NCBI RefSeq assembly: GCF_001571245.1
Contig: NZ_BCTK01000006.1
Location: forward strand, 1,054,001 to 1,118,000
From: Achromobacter piechaudii NBRC 102461
Lineage (GTDB): Bacteria > Pseudomonadota > Gammaproteobacteria > Burkholderiales > Burkholderiaceae_B
Reading direction: 5' to 3'
Length of the DNA stretch: 64,000 nucleotides
A program made the translations under genes and the position numbers. This document shows, one piece after another, positions 52,243 through 62,937 of the stretch. Positions within the stretch are counted from its first letter, which is position 1. Every line of letters begins with the position of its first letter. Below the pieces are notes generated by a model. It was not told where the DNA came from. It did no database searches and was given only the letters and a program-made list of their open reading frames with translations.

Positions 52243-52948
52243 ACGCAATGCCGGCCTGGCCGTAGTGACCGGCGCGTCGGGCGGCATCGGCCTGGCCATC
52301 GCGCAGCGGCTGTTGCAGGCAGGCTGGCGGGTGGCTGGCCTGGACATCGGGCCGGCCGCCGTCCAGCACGCCGCCTACCGCCACGTCACGGTCGACTTGT
52401 GCGATGCGGATGCAACCGGCGCGGCGCTGGAAATGCTCAAGGGCGGCGGGGCGCAGGTCGACGCGCTGGTGCATGCGGCGGGGATCCTGCGGGTGGGGCC
52501 ACTGGCGCAATTGGACCCGCTTGATGGCGAACGCATGTGGAAGCTGCACGTTGACGTTGCGGTGCGGCTGGCGCAGGTGCTGGCGCCTGAGATGGCCACG
52601 CGCGGCGCGGGCCGCGTGGTGCTGGTCGGCAGCCGGGTGGCCCAGGGCATGCCCGGCCGCAGCCAGTATGCGGCGTCCAAGGCCGCGCTGGTGGCGCTTG
52701 CGCGCAGCTGGGCGGCGGAGCTTGCGCCGCAGGGCGTCACGGTGAACGTGGTGTCACCCGCCGCCACGCAGACCGGCATGTTGCAAGACCCCGCGCGCGC
52801 GGCGAGCGCGCCGCGCCTGCCACCCATCGGCAGGTTGATACAGCCCGAGGAAATCGCCGCGCTGGTGCAGTTCTTGCTGTCGCCCGAAGCCGCCGCCATC
52901 ACCGGGCAGGACATCGCCATCTGCGGCGGCGCATCGCTGCCACGCTGA
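52232..52948 (+). CDS. Short-chain dehydrogenase/reductase
   Basis: A 238-residue classical SDR. The NAD(P)-binding motif is TGASGGIG (13-20); the catalytic triad is Ser134, Tyr146 and Lys150 (SQYAASK). The C-terminus GQDIAICGGASL is the usual SDR end. An acidic residue after the second strand (GLDIG) suggests NAD preference. It probably oxidises or reduces a hydroxy-acid intermediate of the surrounding locus. The overlap with the Bug gene shows co-translation. Confidence 0.88.
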   Translation: MSNERNAGLAVVTGASGGIGLAIAQRLLQAGWRVAGLDIGPAAVQHAAYRHVTVDLCDADATGAALEMLKGGGAQVDALVHAAGILRVGPLAQLDPLDGERMWKLHVDVAVRLAQVLAPEMATRGAGRVVLVGSRVAQGMPGRSQYAASKAALVALARSWAAELAPQGVTVNVVSPAATQTGMLQDPARAASAPRLPPIGRLIQPEEIAALVQFLLSPEAAAITGQDIAICGGASLPR

Positions 52949-52978
52949 ATCTCTGATACCAAACCAAGGAAGTCCGTT

Positions 52979-54145
52979 ATGAAAATCGTAGATATCCGTG
53001 AGTCCACCCGTCCGATCCGTTCTGATATCCGCAACGCCTACATCGATTTTTCCAAGATGACGTTGAGCCTGGTCGCCGTGGTGACCGATGTGGTGCGCGA
53101 TGGCCGCCCGGTCATCGGCTACGGCTTCAATTCCAACGGCCGCTACGGCCAGGGCGGGCTGATCCGTGAACGCTTCCTGCCGCGTCTGCTTGAAGCCGAT
53201 CCCGCCTCGCTGATCGACGAGACCGGCCAGAACCTGGACCCGCACAAGATCTGGAACCGGATGATGATCAACGAGAAACCGGGCGGGCATGGCGAACGCT
53301 CGGTGGCGGTGGGCACGCTGGACATGGCCGTGTGGGACGCCGTCGCGAAAATCGCCGGCAAGCCGCTGTACCAGTTGCTGGCCGAGCGCTACGGCACGGG
53401 CACGCCCAATCCGCGCGTCTTCGTGTACGCGGCTGGCGGCTACTACTATCCGGGCAAGGGTCTGGACGGGCTGTGCGCCGAAATGTCCAGCTATCTTGAG
53501 CGCGGCTATTCCGTCGTCAAGATGAAGATCGGGGGCGCGACCCTGGCCGAAGACTGCGCGCGCATCGAAGCCGTGCTCAAGATACTGGGGCCGGGCCAGC
53601 AACTGGCGGTGGATGCCAACGGCCGCTTCGATACCGACACGGCGGTCGCCTATGCGCGCGCGCTGTCCGACTATCCGCTCTTCTGGTACGAAGAGGCGGG
53701 CGATCCGCTGGACTACGCCTTGCAGGCGCGGCTGGCCGAGGTCTACGAAGGGTCCATGGCCACTGGCGAAAATCTGTTCTCGATGCAGGACGCGCGCAAT
53801 CTCATCCGTTACGGCGGCATGCGGCCCGACCGCGACTGGCTGCAATTTGACTGCGCCTTGAGCTACGGGCTGGTCGAATACCTGCGCACGCTGGACATGC
53901 TCCGCGAAAACGGCTGGTCGCCCGCGCGCTGCATTCCGCATGGCGGCCACCAGATGTCGCTGGCAATTGCGGCTGGCCTTGGCCTGGGCGGCAACGAAAG
54001 CTATCCCGACCTGTTCCAGCCCTACGGCGGCTTTCCCGATGGCGTAAAGGTGCGCGACGGCTATGTCGATCTGCCGCCCCTGCCGGGCATCGGTTTCGAG
54101 GGCAAGGCCGACCTGATCGCCGAAATGCGCACGCTGGCCTCTTGA
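52979..54145 (+). CDS. tarD: D(-)-tartrate dehydratase-like enolase-superfamily enzyme
   Basis: A 388-residue member of the mandelate racemase group of the enolase superfamily. The catalytic lysine is in KMKIGG (Lys183) and the catalytic histidine in PHGGHQMS (His321). Metal ligands fit Asp212 (VDANGRF), Glu238 ([10 protein letters not shown]) and Glu264 (TGENLF). Long segments such as [20 protein letters not shown] and [16 protein letters not shown] closely recall the characterised Bradyrhizobium TarD, with every catalytic position offset by one. TarD turns D-tartrate into oxaloacetate. The assignment is from memory of that sequence, so the enzyme family is near certain and the substrate probable. 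Confidence 0.85.
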   Translation: MKIVDIRESTRPIRSDIRNAYIDFSKMTLSLVAVVTDVVRDGRPVIGYGFNSNGRYGQGGLIRERFLPRLLEADPASLIDETGQNLDPHKIWNRMMINEKPGGHGERSVAVGTLDMAVWDAVAKIAGKPLYQLLAERYGTGTPNPRVFVYAAGGYYYPGKGLDGLCAEMSSYLERGYSVVKMKIGGATLAEDCARIEAVLKILGPGQQLAVDANGRFDTDTAVAYARALSDYPLFWYEEAGDPLDYALQARLAEVYEGSMATGENLFSMQDARNLIRYGGMRPDRDWLQFDCALSYGLVEYLRTLDMLRENGWSPARCIPHGGHQMSLAIAAGLGLGGNESYPDLFQPYGGFPDGVKVRDGYVDLPPLPGIGFEGKADLIAEMRTLAS

Positions 54146-54288
54146 GAAGAGGGGGTAAGAGGGGGCGAGTGGTATCCCGCTACTACCGCTGGCCCCGCCG
54201 ACCCGGGCACAATGGTTCGCAGAACATCAAGAACCGGGTCCCCACGCTGGGCGCGCAACCGGCTGCCCCCTCATCCAAGGAGACAATC

Positions 54289-54867
54289 ATGAGCAAGAGA
54301 CTGTTGATGCTGGTCGGCGATTACGCCGAAGATTACGAAACCATGGTGCCGTTCCAAACCTTGTTGGCGGTAGGACATACGGTCCATGCGGTGTGCCCGG
54401 ACAAGAAATCCGGCGACTCGATTGCAACGGCCATCCACGATTTCGAAGGCGCGCAAACCTATAGCGAAAAGCGCGGCCACAACTTCGCGCTGAATTTCGA
54501 TTTCGATCGCGTCGAGCCGTCTTCCTACGACGGTCTTGTCATTCCGGGCGGCCGCGCTCCGGAATACCTGCGCTTGAATGAAAAAGTGCTGGATATCGTG
54601 CGTTATTTCGATCAGGCCGGCAAACCGATTGCCGCCGTCTGCCACGGCGCGCAGTTGCTGGCCGCCGCCGGCATCCTGAAGGGCCGCACCTGCTCGGCGT
54701 ATCCCGCCTGCGCACCCGAAGTGCGCCTGGCCGGCGGCACCTACGCCGAAATCGGCATCGACCAGGCCTATACCGATGGCAACCTGGTCACCGCGCCGGC
54801 CTGGCCCGCGCACCCGGCCTGGCTGTCTCAATTCCTGGCGGTATTGGGCACGAAGATCACGCACTGA
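54289..54867 (+). CDS. DJ-1/PfpI family protein
   Basis: A 192-residue DJ-1/PfpI superfamily protein. The nucleophilic elbow is [14 protein letters not shown] (Cys118, His119), and a conserved glutamate (about Glu17) lies in the [13 protein letters not shown] segment. [15 protein letters not shown] is typical. Relatives act as deglycases/glyoxalases or cysteine proteases; the type with an AEDYE opening includes YhbO-like stress proteins. The ATG at 54289 has an AAGGAGA site. It is 143 bases after tarD and may be separate from that locus. Confidence 0.88.
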   Translation: MSKRLLMLVGDYAEDYETMVPFQTLLAVGHTVHAVCPDKKSGDSIATAIHDFEGAQTYSEKRGHNFALNFDFDRVEPSSYDGLVIPGGRAPEYLRLNEKVLDIVRYFDQAGKPIAAVCHGAQLLAAAGILKGRTCSAYPACAPEVRLAGGTYAEIGIDQAYTDGNLVTAPAWPAHPAWLSQFLAVLGTKITH

Positions 54868-54920
54868 GCCAGCAACGCGCGGCCATCGCCGATTCCCGCG
54901 ATTGCCGCCAGAAACGACAA

Positions 54921-54953
54921 GGCTCCCGGCGCATGTCTGCACCGGGAGCCTTT
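54921..54953. terminator. Intrinsic terminator between DJ-1 and alcohol dehydrogenase genes
   Basis: Perfect 9-bp stem GGCTCCCGG / CCGGGAGCC with a 12-base loop, then TTT. It lies between two convergent genes and could serve both. Confidence 0.8.
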
Positions 54954-54978
54954 GCATTCATCGTCCTGCCAACGCCGC

Positions 54979-56004
54979 TCAGGCGAAATCGAGCACCACG
55001 CGTCCTTCGATCTGCCCCTTCTTCATGCGGTCGAACACGTTGTTGATGTTCTCCAGCCGATCCGTGGAGACGGTGGCGTGTACCTTGCCTTCTTCGGCAA
55101 ATTGCAGCGACTCTTGCAAGTCCAGGCGCGAGCCCACGATGGAGCCTCGCACGGTCACGCCGTTCAGCACCATGTCGAAGATGGACAGCGGGAAGTCTCC
55201 GGGCGGCAAGCCATTGAGCGCCACGGTGCCGCCACGGCGAACCATGCCCATCGCCTGCTCGAACGCCTTGGGCGACACGGCGGTGATCAGCGCGCCATGC
55301 GCGCCGCCGATTTCGCGTTTCAGGTACGCGGCGGGATCGGTGGTCTTGGCATTGACGGTCACTTCGGCCCCCAGGCGGCGGGCCAGATCCAGCTTGTCAT
55401 CGTCGATGTCGACCGCCGCTACGTTCAGGCCCATGGCCCGCGCATATTGCACCGCCATATGGCCCAGGCCGCCAATGCCCGAAATCACGACCCAGTTGCC
55501 GGGCCGCGTGTCTGTCATCTTCAGGCCTTTGTAGACGGTGACGCCCGCGCACAGCACCGGCGCGATATCGACGAAGCCGACATTCTTGGGCAGCAAGCCC
55601 ACGTAGTCGGCGGCGGCCAGCGCGTATTGCGCGAACCCGCCATTGACGGAATAACCGGCGTTCTGCTGTTGCTCGCACAGCGTTTCCCAGCCGCCCAGGC
55701 AATGTTCGCAATGGCCGCAGGCGGAATACAACCAGGGGATGCCGACGCGGTCGCCTTCCTTCACATGGGTGACACCCGCGCCCACCGCCACCACGTGGCC
55801 CACTCCTTCGTGGCCGGGAATGAAAGGCGGATTGGGTTTGACGGGCCAGTCGCCTTGCACGGCATGCAGGTCGGTATGGCAAACGCCGCAGGCTTCGATC
55901 TTGACCAGCAATTCGCCGGGGCCGGGGCGGGGTACCGCAACTTCTTCGATCACCAGCGGCTCGCCGAATGCGCGCGCCACTGCGGCTTTCATGGTGCTAT
56001 CCAT
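54979..56004 (-). CDS. adhP: Zinc-dependent alcohol dehydrogenase, AdhP type
   Basis: A 341-residue medium-chain dehydrogenase. The catalytic zinc site is Cys42 (CGVCHTDLH) and His65/Glu66 (GHEGVGHV). The structural zinc site is Cys96, 99, 102 and 110 ([15 protein letters not shown]). The nucleotide fold has [14 protein letters not shown] followed by an acidic VDIDDDK, favouring NAD. This matches the ethanol/propanol-preferring AdhP group. The ATG at 56004 is preceded by GGAGGT. It is divergent from the ribbon-helix-helix gene; a degenerate FNR-like motif lies in the gap. Confidence 0.92.
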   Translation of the reverse strand: MDSTMKAAVARAFGEPLVIEEVAVPRPGPGELLVKIEACGVCHTDLHAVQGDWPVKPNPPFIPGHEGVGHVVAVGAGVTHVKEGDRVGIPWLYSACGHCEHCLGGWETLCEQQQNAGYSVNGGFAQYALAAADYVGLLPKNVGFVDIAPVLCAGVTVYKGLKMTDTRPGNWVVISGIGGLGHMAVQYARAMGLNVAAVDIDDDKLDLARRLGAEVTVNAKTTDPAAYLKREIGGAHGALITAVSPKAFEQAMGMVRRGGTVALNGLPPGDFPLSIFDMVLNGVTVRGSIVGSRLDLQESLQFAEEGKVHATVSTDRLENINNVFDRMKKGQIEGRVVLDFA

Positions 56005-56062
56005 CTCTACCTCCGAAGTCAGGTCAGTTTCCCCATGCTCGAACGACAACAACTTTTAATCC

Positions 56063-56076
56063 ATGACTTATATCAA
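56063..56076 (-). promoter_or_regulatory. Possible FNR/ANR-like site upstream of adhP
   Basis: Read toward adhP the sequence is TTGAT-ATAA-GTCAT, matching 8 of 10 positions of the FNR-type consensus TTGAT-N4-ATCAA. It lies 59 bases before the adhP ATG. An anaerobic or microaerobic control would suit an alcohol dehydrogenase, but the match is imperfect. Confidence 0.3.
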
Positions 56077-56233
56077 CCATGGGTGGATGGAAGGGCGTAG
56101 AGAAACGTGTGGTTGCAGATTCATGAGGCCGGCGCAGGCATCTTGCAGCCGCCGCGGCAAACGTCGTACAGTGATCCATCGCACGCGCATCGCCGGGCCC
56201 AGCGCCCTCGCACCGCGCCGCAGGAGTCCTCCC

Positions 56234-56623
56234 ATGTGTGAAATCTTCATCCGCGCCAGCGAGCAATCGTACGCGCCCGAGACCCGTTCGCTGCGCCTGC
56301 ATGGCGTGGCCACCAGCTTGCGGCTGGAGCAATTGTTCTGGCAGACGCTGGAAGAGATCGCCGGGCGCGACGGCATGCGCGTCACGCAACTCATCGAGCG
56401 CCTCTACGACGAGCTCATCGAATACCGGGGCGAGGCCGCCAATTTCACTTCCTTCCTGCGCGTGTGCTGCCTGCGCTATCAACTGCTGCAAGCCGATGGC
56501 CGGATTCCCCGCGACGCGGCCGTGCCGATCCAATCCTTGAATCCGCAAACTGTGTTGCAAGGCCTGCCCGCATCCCTGTTCGACGCCGAACCGCTGCGAC
56601 CCAAGCGGCGCGAGGCAGCCTGA
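56234..56623 (+). CDS. Ribbon-helix-helix domain protein
   Basis: A 129-residue protein with an RHH_4-type ribbon-helix-helix domain. TRSLRLHGVATSLRLEQLFWQTLEEIA gives the strand and first helix, then RVTQLIERLYDELIEY and FTSFLRVCCLRYQL. This fold usually binds DNA as a dimer. It may be a transcription regulator, possibly of the divergent adhP gene. The ATG at 56234 has a CAGGAG site; the longer upstream frame is rejected. Confidence 0.82.
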   Translation: MCEIFIRASEQSYAPETRSLRLHGVATSLRLEQLFWQTLEEIAGRDGMRVTQLIERLYDELIEYRGEAANFTSFLRVCCLRYQLLQADGRIPRDAAVPIQSLNPQTVLQGLPASLFDAEPLRPKRREAA

Positions 56624-56631
56624 ACGTACCC

Positions 56632-56668
56632 AAAGAAAAAGGCCCGATCAGATCGGGCCTTTTTCTTT
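56632..56668. terminator. Bidirectional intrinsic terminator
   Basis: Nearly perfect palindrome with core stem GGCCCGATC / GATCGGGCC around a single A, flanked by AAAGAAAAA and TTTTTCTTT. It serves the RHH gene (+) and pbpG (-). Confidence 0.93.
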
Positions 56669-56687
56669 GCGGCGCGGCGTTGCGCGA

Positions 56688-57887
56688 TCAACCGCCTGGT
56701 TGAATCGAGGCCAGGGCCACTTCATTCTGCACGATACGGCGGATGCGTACGGCATCGCCGATGCGCGACAGCTTGCCCTGCGAATCCAGCAGCACGATGG
56801 CCAGATCGCGGCCATTGATACGGGCCAGCATCACCAGGCATTCGCCGGCTTCGTTGATGTAGCCGGTCTTGGACACCTTGATGTCCCAGTCGGGCTTGCG
56901 CACCAGCAGATTGGTGTTGCGGAAGGTCTGCGTGCGGTTGTTGATTTCAACGTCGTACTCGGTGTCGGTCGAGTAGCGGTGGATAAGCGGGCGTTGCGAG
57001 GCCGCGCGCAGCAGGCGCGCCAGATCGTGCGGCGACGATACGTTGTTGCTGGACAGGCCGGTCGGTTCGATGAAGCGCGTGCTGGTCATGCCCAGCGACT
57101 GCGCCTTGGCGTTCATCGCGGCCACGAAAGCCGGCAGGCCGCCCGGGTAATGGCGACCCAACGCGTTGGCCGCGCGGTTCTCGGACGACATCAGCGCCAG
57201 ATGCAGCATGTCGCCGCGCGACAGCTTGGTGCCCACGCGCAGGCGTGAGGTGGTGTGCTTCAGGCCATCGACGTCGTCGTCGGTGATCTCAAGCATTTCG
57301 TCCATCGGCAGGTTCGCGTCGACCACGACCACGGCGGTCATCAGCTTGGAGATGGACGCGATGGGGCGGACCACGTTTTCGTTCTTGGCGAACAGGACCG
57401 TCGACGTTTCCAGGTCTTGCACGTAGGCGGTGCTGGAACGCAGCGCGGCGGCTTCGGCACGCACTGATGAGGCGGGCGGCGGCATGGCAGCGGAGGCGGC
57501 CGCTACGCGCTGTCCACGAGCGGGTTTGTTCGGTTTGCCGTTCTTGCCCGTGGCCGCGCCCTTCTTGGGCGGCGTGTCTTTCGCGGCGACCTGCTTGCCG
57601 CCTTTGGGCGGCGCTTTCTTGGCGGTGGACGAGGACTTGGGCGGGGCTTTCTTGGCGGTCGAAGACGATTTAGGCGCGGCTTGCTTGCCGGCCGAGGTCT
57701 TACCGGAACTGGCCTTCGGGGCAGGGGCCTTCTTGGCTTGTTGCGCCTTGCAAGCCGCCGACTTGGCGTTCGTCTTGCAAGGGTCTGAATTTTTCGCGGC
57801 TTGCGCGGCGGGGGGCAGGAGCGCGCACAGCGCCAGCGCTGCCGGCGCTACCGCGTTCGCAATTGCACGTTTCCAGGAAAATGCCAT
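56688..57887 (-). CDS. pbpG: D-alanyl-D-alanine endopeptidase (PBP7/PbpG type)
   Basis: A 399-residue periplasmic serine peptidase of the S11 family. The motifs are SISK (nucleophile Ser178, Lys181), SEN (235-237) and KTG (340-342). After the signal peptide (ending near AQA) there is a linker of about 115 residues rich in Lys, Ala, Pro and Ser, with a repeated [11 protein letters not shown] unit (residues 73-83 and 84-94). Such a basic tail could anchor or space the enzyme along the cell wall. It cleaves D-Ala-DAP cross-links in peptidoglycan. No C-terminal PBP5-like domain is present, which supports PbpG. Confidence 0.9.
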   Translation of the reverse strand: MAFSWKRAIANAVAPAALALCALLPPAAQAAKNSDPCKTNAKSAACKAQQAKKAPAPKASSGKTSAGKQAAPKSSSTAKKAPPKSSSTAKKAPPKGGKQVAAKDTPPKKGAATGKNGKPNKPARGQRVAAASAAMPPPASSVRAEAAALRSSTAYVQDLETSTVLFAKNENVVRPIASISKLMTAVVVVDANLPMDEMLEITDDDVDGLKHTTSRLRVGTKLSRGDMLHLALMSSENRAANALGRHYPGGLPAFVAAMNAKAQSLGMTSTRFIEPTGLSSNNVSSPHDLARLLRAASQRPLIHRYSTDTEYDVEINNRTQTFRNTNLLVRKPDWDIKVSKTGYINEAGECLVMLARINGRDLAIVLLDSQGKLSRIGDAVRIRRIVQNEVALASIQPGG

Positions 57888-58196
57888 GGTTGAGCAGGCT
57901 TGTCAGTCTGTGAAAAAGTATTTCTTAAGCCGGCGTTTCGTCGGTTCAGGAAAAGTCCAGATGAATTAGGGGCTTACGCGTCGAATTTAAACAGTACATG
58001 AAGATGCGCGCAAGGCGATTTGCCATCTTGCCCGAAAAAAATATCGGTGACGCATTGACGAAGATTCAATTAGTCACAAGGCGCGACATGAGAAGCTAAC
58101 GGCGCAGCGCGCGAGAGCGTAGCCCGGATTAACCCTCATCTGGCTGAACGTGCGGTAGGGCGGGGAAGGGAAGGCGTCGGAACCGAGGCCGGAAGC
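57888..58196. other. Gene-free stretch between pbpG and tRNA-Arg
   Basis: About 309 bases without a supportable gene. It is moderately AT-rich near 57960-58090, where the pbpG promoter (leftward) should lie. I see no clear terminator for the tRNA and no duplicated tRNA 3' end that would mark an integration. Confidence 0.5.
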
Positions 58197-58271
58197 TGGC
58201 CTCGCCGGGTGGAATCGAACCACCAATTGACCCTTAGGAGGGGTCGGTTATATCCATTTAACTACGGCGAG
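58197..58271 (-). tRNA. tRNA-Arg (anticodon CCT)
   Basis: A complete cloverleaf reads from 58271 to 58197. It has a 7-bp acceptor stem CTCGCCG / CGGCGAG, D-arm GTTA-AATGGATA-TAAC, and anticodon arm GACCC-CTCCTAA-GGGTC with anticodon CCT at 58238-58236. The T-arm is GGTGG-TTCGAAT-CCACC, followed by discriminator G and an encoded CCA. The short D-loop and AATT variable region match E. coli argW, which also reads AGG codons and is a known phage attachment site; no element is integrated here. Confidence 0.95.
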
Positions 58272-58313
58272 ACGGTAAGGCTGGCGCCGCGCACAGGGTG
58301 ACGGCCGGGCCAG

Positions 58314-58340
58314 AGTTTATCACTGCCGCGAGGCAATCAA
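58314..58340 (-). promoter_or_regulatory. Possible promoter of tRNA-Arg
   Basis: On the minus strand TTGATT (58340-58335) and TAAACT (58319-58314) are 15 bases apart, about 43 bases before the tRNA 5' end. The spacing is short, so support is modest. Confidence 0.35.
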
Positions 58341-58549
58341 CGCCTTGCATTGACCAATATGCGCCCATCGCCGCCAAGCGGCTTGGGACCCCGCAGCCAT
58401 TTTCGGATTCTTCTGAAATTGCGCCGTGGACGGGGCCCGGATGTACTCGCGGCCACGGGTGGGCGTCATAATGCGCGCAATGTCGCCGGGCGCCATGACA
58501 ATTACAACCTGCGCCCGTGGCTTGTTGCCTGATGCAGGAGATTCCCGCC

Positions 58550-60193
58550 ATGACGCTCGGCTGGCTTGCGCTTGCCTCGTTCATCCTCGCCTCGCTGGCG
58601 GTCGCCGCCGTCCGCTTCAGTGGTCGATTGCGCGCGGGCAGTGGCCGCGCCCAAGCCCAGGTGTCCGATCTGCTGGCCACGCTGGAGGGCGTCGACGAAG
58701 GCGTCAGCGTGGTGGACGCGCGCATGCGGCTGGTGGCGTGGAACCGGCAATATCAGCAGTTTTTTGATTATCCCGATGGGCTGTTATGCGTGGGCCGGCC
58801 GGTGGCCGATGTCATACGCTTCAGCGCGCGGCGGGGCAAGTACGGGTTGGGGCCGGGCCTGGATATCGACGCGCTGGTCCGCAAGCGCGTCGGGTTCATG
58901 CGGGCCGGCACGGTCTACCGCAGCCAGCGCACCTTGCGTTGCGGGCGCATTGTCGAATTGCGCGGCCGGCCGCTGCCGCGCGGTGGCTATGTGACGAGCT
59001 ATCGCGATGTCACCGACCTCAAACGCATGCGGAGTCAGCTGCGTGACATTCATGACACGTTTGAGCGGCGCGTCCGTGCGCGGATTCGCCAGGCCGAGGC
59101 CATCGAGCAATCGCGCACGCAGTTCCTGACGGCGGTCAGCCACGATGTCTTGCAGCCGATCAATGCCGCGCGGCTGTTCGCGTCGGCGCTCAATGAAGAA
59201 CACGAGCCCGAAGCGCAGCGCTATCTGGCCGGCCGCATCAACACCTCGTTGCGCGCGGCCGAGGAATTGCTTGATGGGCTGCTGGACCTTACCCGCTTGA
59301 ACGCGGGCGCGTTGCAGTCGGAGCAAAAAGATTTCGACGTGGAGCCGCTGCTGCGGCAGCTTGCGGATCAGTATGGCCACGTGGCGCTGCGCGCCGGCCT
59401 GCAATTGCGCCTGCATGCCAAAGGCCCGTTGCCCGTGCGCAGCGACCCGCGCCTGTTGCGCCGCATCTTGCAGAATTTCCTGGCCAACGCGGTGCGCTAC
59501 ACGCGCAGCGGCCGCATCCTGTTAAGCGCCCGGGCAAGCGCCGGGAGCGTGCGATTGCAGGTCTGGGACACCGGGCCAGGCATCGCGCCGCATCGGTTGC
59601 CCCGCGTCTACGACGAGTTTCATCGTGATGAGCAGGGGCAAGGCTTTGGATTGGGTCTATCCATCTGCCGGCGCTTTGCGTTGCTGCTGGGGCATCCGCT
59701 GGACGCGCGATCAGAGATCGGACGCGGCAGTGTGTTTTCAATCAGCGTTCCGCGGGCGCTGCGGCAACTGGATTGCCCGGCGCGCAAGTCGGACCCGCTG
59801 GAAACGCATGCCTCGCTGCAAGGCCTGCGCGTGCTGTGCCTGGATAACGACGCGGATGTTCTTGCCGGCATGCAGGCGTTGCTGGGTCGCTGGCACGCCA
59901 GCGTGCTGTGCGCCGCCACGCTGGATGAGGCGTTGTCGTTGATGCGCCATCGGCCGCACGTGCTGCTGGTGGACTATCACCTGCGCGACCGCCTGAATGG
60001 ATTGGATGGCCTGGACGCGCTGCGCGCTGATGCGCCGGAAACGCGGGGTGCGCTGCTGTCGGTCCATGGCGATGAGGCCTTGATGGAGTCGGCGCGATCG
60101 CGCGGCTACCGGGTGTTGGCCAAGCCGATCAAGCCCGCGTCGTTGCGTGCATTTCTGGCGGCAAAGCTGCGCGCTCAGGCCTTGCCGCCGTAA
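58550..60193 (+). CDS. Hybrid sensor histidine kinase with PAS and receiver domains
   Basis: A 547-residue hybrid kinase. One N-terminal membrane segment (residues 3-22) is followed by a PAS domain (about 40-155; VSVVDARMRLVAWNRQYQQFF). A coiled linker leads to the phospho-acceptor His198 (SHDVLQPINAARLF). The HATPase domain has FLANAVRYT, DTGPGI and GFGLGLSICRRF. A C-terminal receiver has DYHLRD as the phospho-acceptor Asp. The HDxLQPxNAARLF box marks the NahK/PAS_7-type hybrid kinases. It converges on, and overlaps by 19 bases, the response-regulator gene next to acs, its likely partner. The start at 58550 follows a GCAGGAG site. Confidence 0.9.
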   Translation: MTLGWLALASFILASLAVAAVRFSGRLRAGSGRAQAQVSDLLATLEGVDEGVSVVDARMRLVAWNRQYQQFFDYPDGLLCVGRPVADVIRFSARRGKYGLGPGLDIDALVRKRVGFMRAGTVYRSQRTLRCGRIVELRGRPLPRGGYVTSYRDVTDLKRMRSQLRDIHDTFERRVRARIRQAEAIEQSRTQFLTAVSHDVLQPINAARLFASALNEEHEPEAQRYLAGRINTSLRAAEELLDGLLDLTRLNAGALQSEQKDFDVEPLLRQLADQYGHVALRAGLQLRLHAKGPLPVRSDPRLLRRILQNFLANAVRYTRSGRILLSARASAGSVRLQVWDTGPGIAPHRLPRVYDEFHRDEQGQGFGLGLSICRRFALLLGHPLDARSEIGRGSVFSISVPRALRQLDCPARKSDPLETHASLQGLRVLCLDNDADVLAGMQALLGRWHASVLCAATLDEALSLMRHRPHVLLVDYHLRDRLNGLDGLDALRADAPETRGALLSVHGDEALMESARSRGYRVLAKPIKPASLRAFLAAKLRAQALPP

Positions 60194-60831
60194 CGCCAGC
60201 TGCCCAAGCCCAGCCGGCCTGCGATCAGCACCGCCTGCGTTCGGTTGGTCACGCGCAGCTTGCGCATGATGGCGGTCATGTGCGCCTTGATGGTGGCTTC
60301 CGATATCTGCAATTCATGCGCGATCTGTTTGTTCAGCAACCCTGCGCCCACCATCTGCAACACACGAAACTGCTGCGGTGTCAGGTCGCGGACGGTGGCC
60401 GCCAATGTGGGCGCGCGCGCGGGCGCGGCCGTGATGGCACGCACCGGGTCGGGCCACCACGTGCCGCCGTCCAGCACATGCCGCAAGGCCGCGCCCAGCG
60501 TTTCCGCATCGAACGATTTCGGAATGAAACCCATCGCGCCGTGATCCATGGAGCGCCTGATCAACAGCGGGTCTTCGTGCGCCGACACGATGACGATGGG
60601 CAACGGCGGATGCCGGGCGCGCAAGTGGCCCAGCGGTTCAAGGCCGGACGAGCCCGGCATGTCCAGGTCCAGCAACAGCAGGTCGGCGTCCGGGCACGCG
60701 TCGACCAGATCGTAAAGCGCGCTGATCTGATCGGCCTCGTGGATGACGCTGCCCGGAAGCACCCGGCCGATCACGCCACGCAGGGCTTCTCGAAACAGCG
60801 GGTGGTCGTCGGCGATAAGCAGGACTGGCAT
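60175..60831 (-). CDS. LuxR-type response regulator
   Basis: A 218-residue two-component regulator. The receiver domain has the acidic pair ADDH (8-10), phospho-acceptor Asp55 (LLLLDLDMPG) and Lys in FIPKSF. The C-terminal LuxR helix-turn-helix is LTPQQFRVLQMVGAGLLNKQIAHELQISEATIKAHM. It starts 7 bases after acs stops, so the two are co-transcribed. In Pseudomonas and Vibrio, a regulator of this type (ErdR/CrbR) switches on acs and acetate use. That homology is inferred from type and context. Confidence 0.9.
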   Translation of the reverse strand: MPVLLIADDHPLFREALRGVIGRVLPGSVIHEADQISALYDLVDACPDADLLLLDLDMPGSSGLEPLGHLRARHPPLPIVIVSAHEDPLLIRRSMDHGAMGFIPKSFDAETLGAALRHVLDGGTWWPDPVRAITAAPARAPTLAATVRDLTPQQFRVLQMVGAGLLNKQIAHELQISEATIKAHMTAIMRKLRVTNRTQAVLIAGRLGLGSWRYGGKA

Positions 60832-60838
60832 CGGGCGA

Positions 60839-62794
<1,956 letters not shown>

Positions 62795-62871
62795 AAGGGC
62801 TCCTGGATACGTTGTTGGACGCTGGTTGGCCGGCGTGGGTTGTTCCGATTAGGTCGTGCTACATACGTTGG

Positions 62872-62900
62872 CGGGCTTGCCCCAAACATGGGCAAGCCCG
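62872..62900. other. Strong hairpin between the actP-like gene and acs
   Basis: Perfect 11-bp stem CGGGCTTGCCC / GGGCAAGCCCG with a 7-base loop lies in the 143-base gap. Neither side has a T-run. For the leftward transcripts it sits between the symporter stop and the acs start, so it may process or stabilise the message. Confidence 0.5.
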
Positions 62901-62937
62901 ATGGATCTGCTTTGATCCGCGTTGGTCGAACCGCCTG

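Noticed and set aside
58197..58271. tRNA-Arg(CCT) as an occupied integration site
   Set aside because: argW-type tRNA genes are common phage targets, but I see no duplicate of its 3' end and no foreign genes on either side.
58258..58725. A 155-codon minus-strand frame overlapping the tRNA and the start of the hybrid kinase gene
   Set aside because: It runs through the tRNA gene and the kinase's N-terminal coding region, lacks a ribosome site and has no domain.
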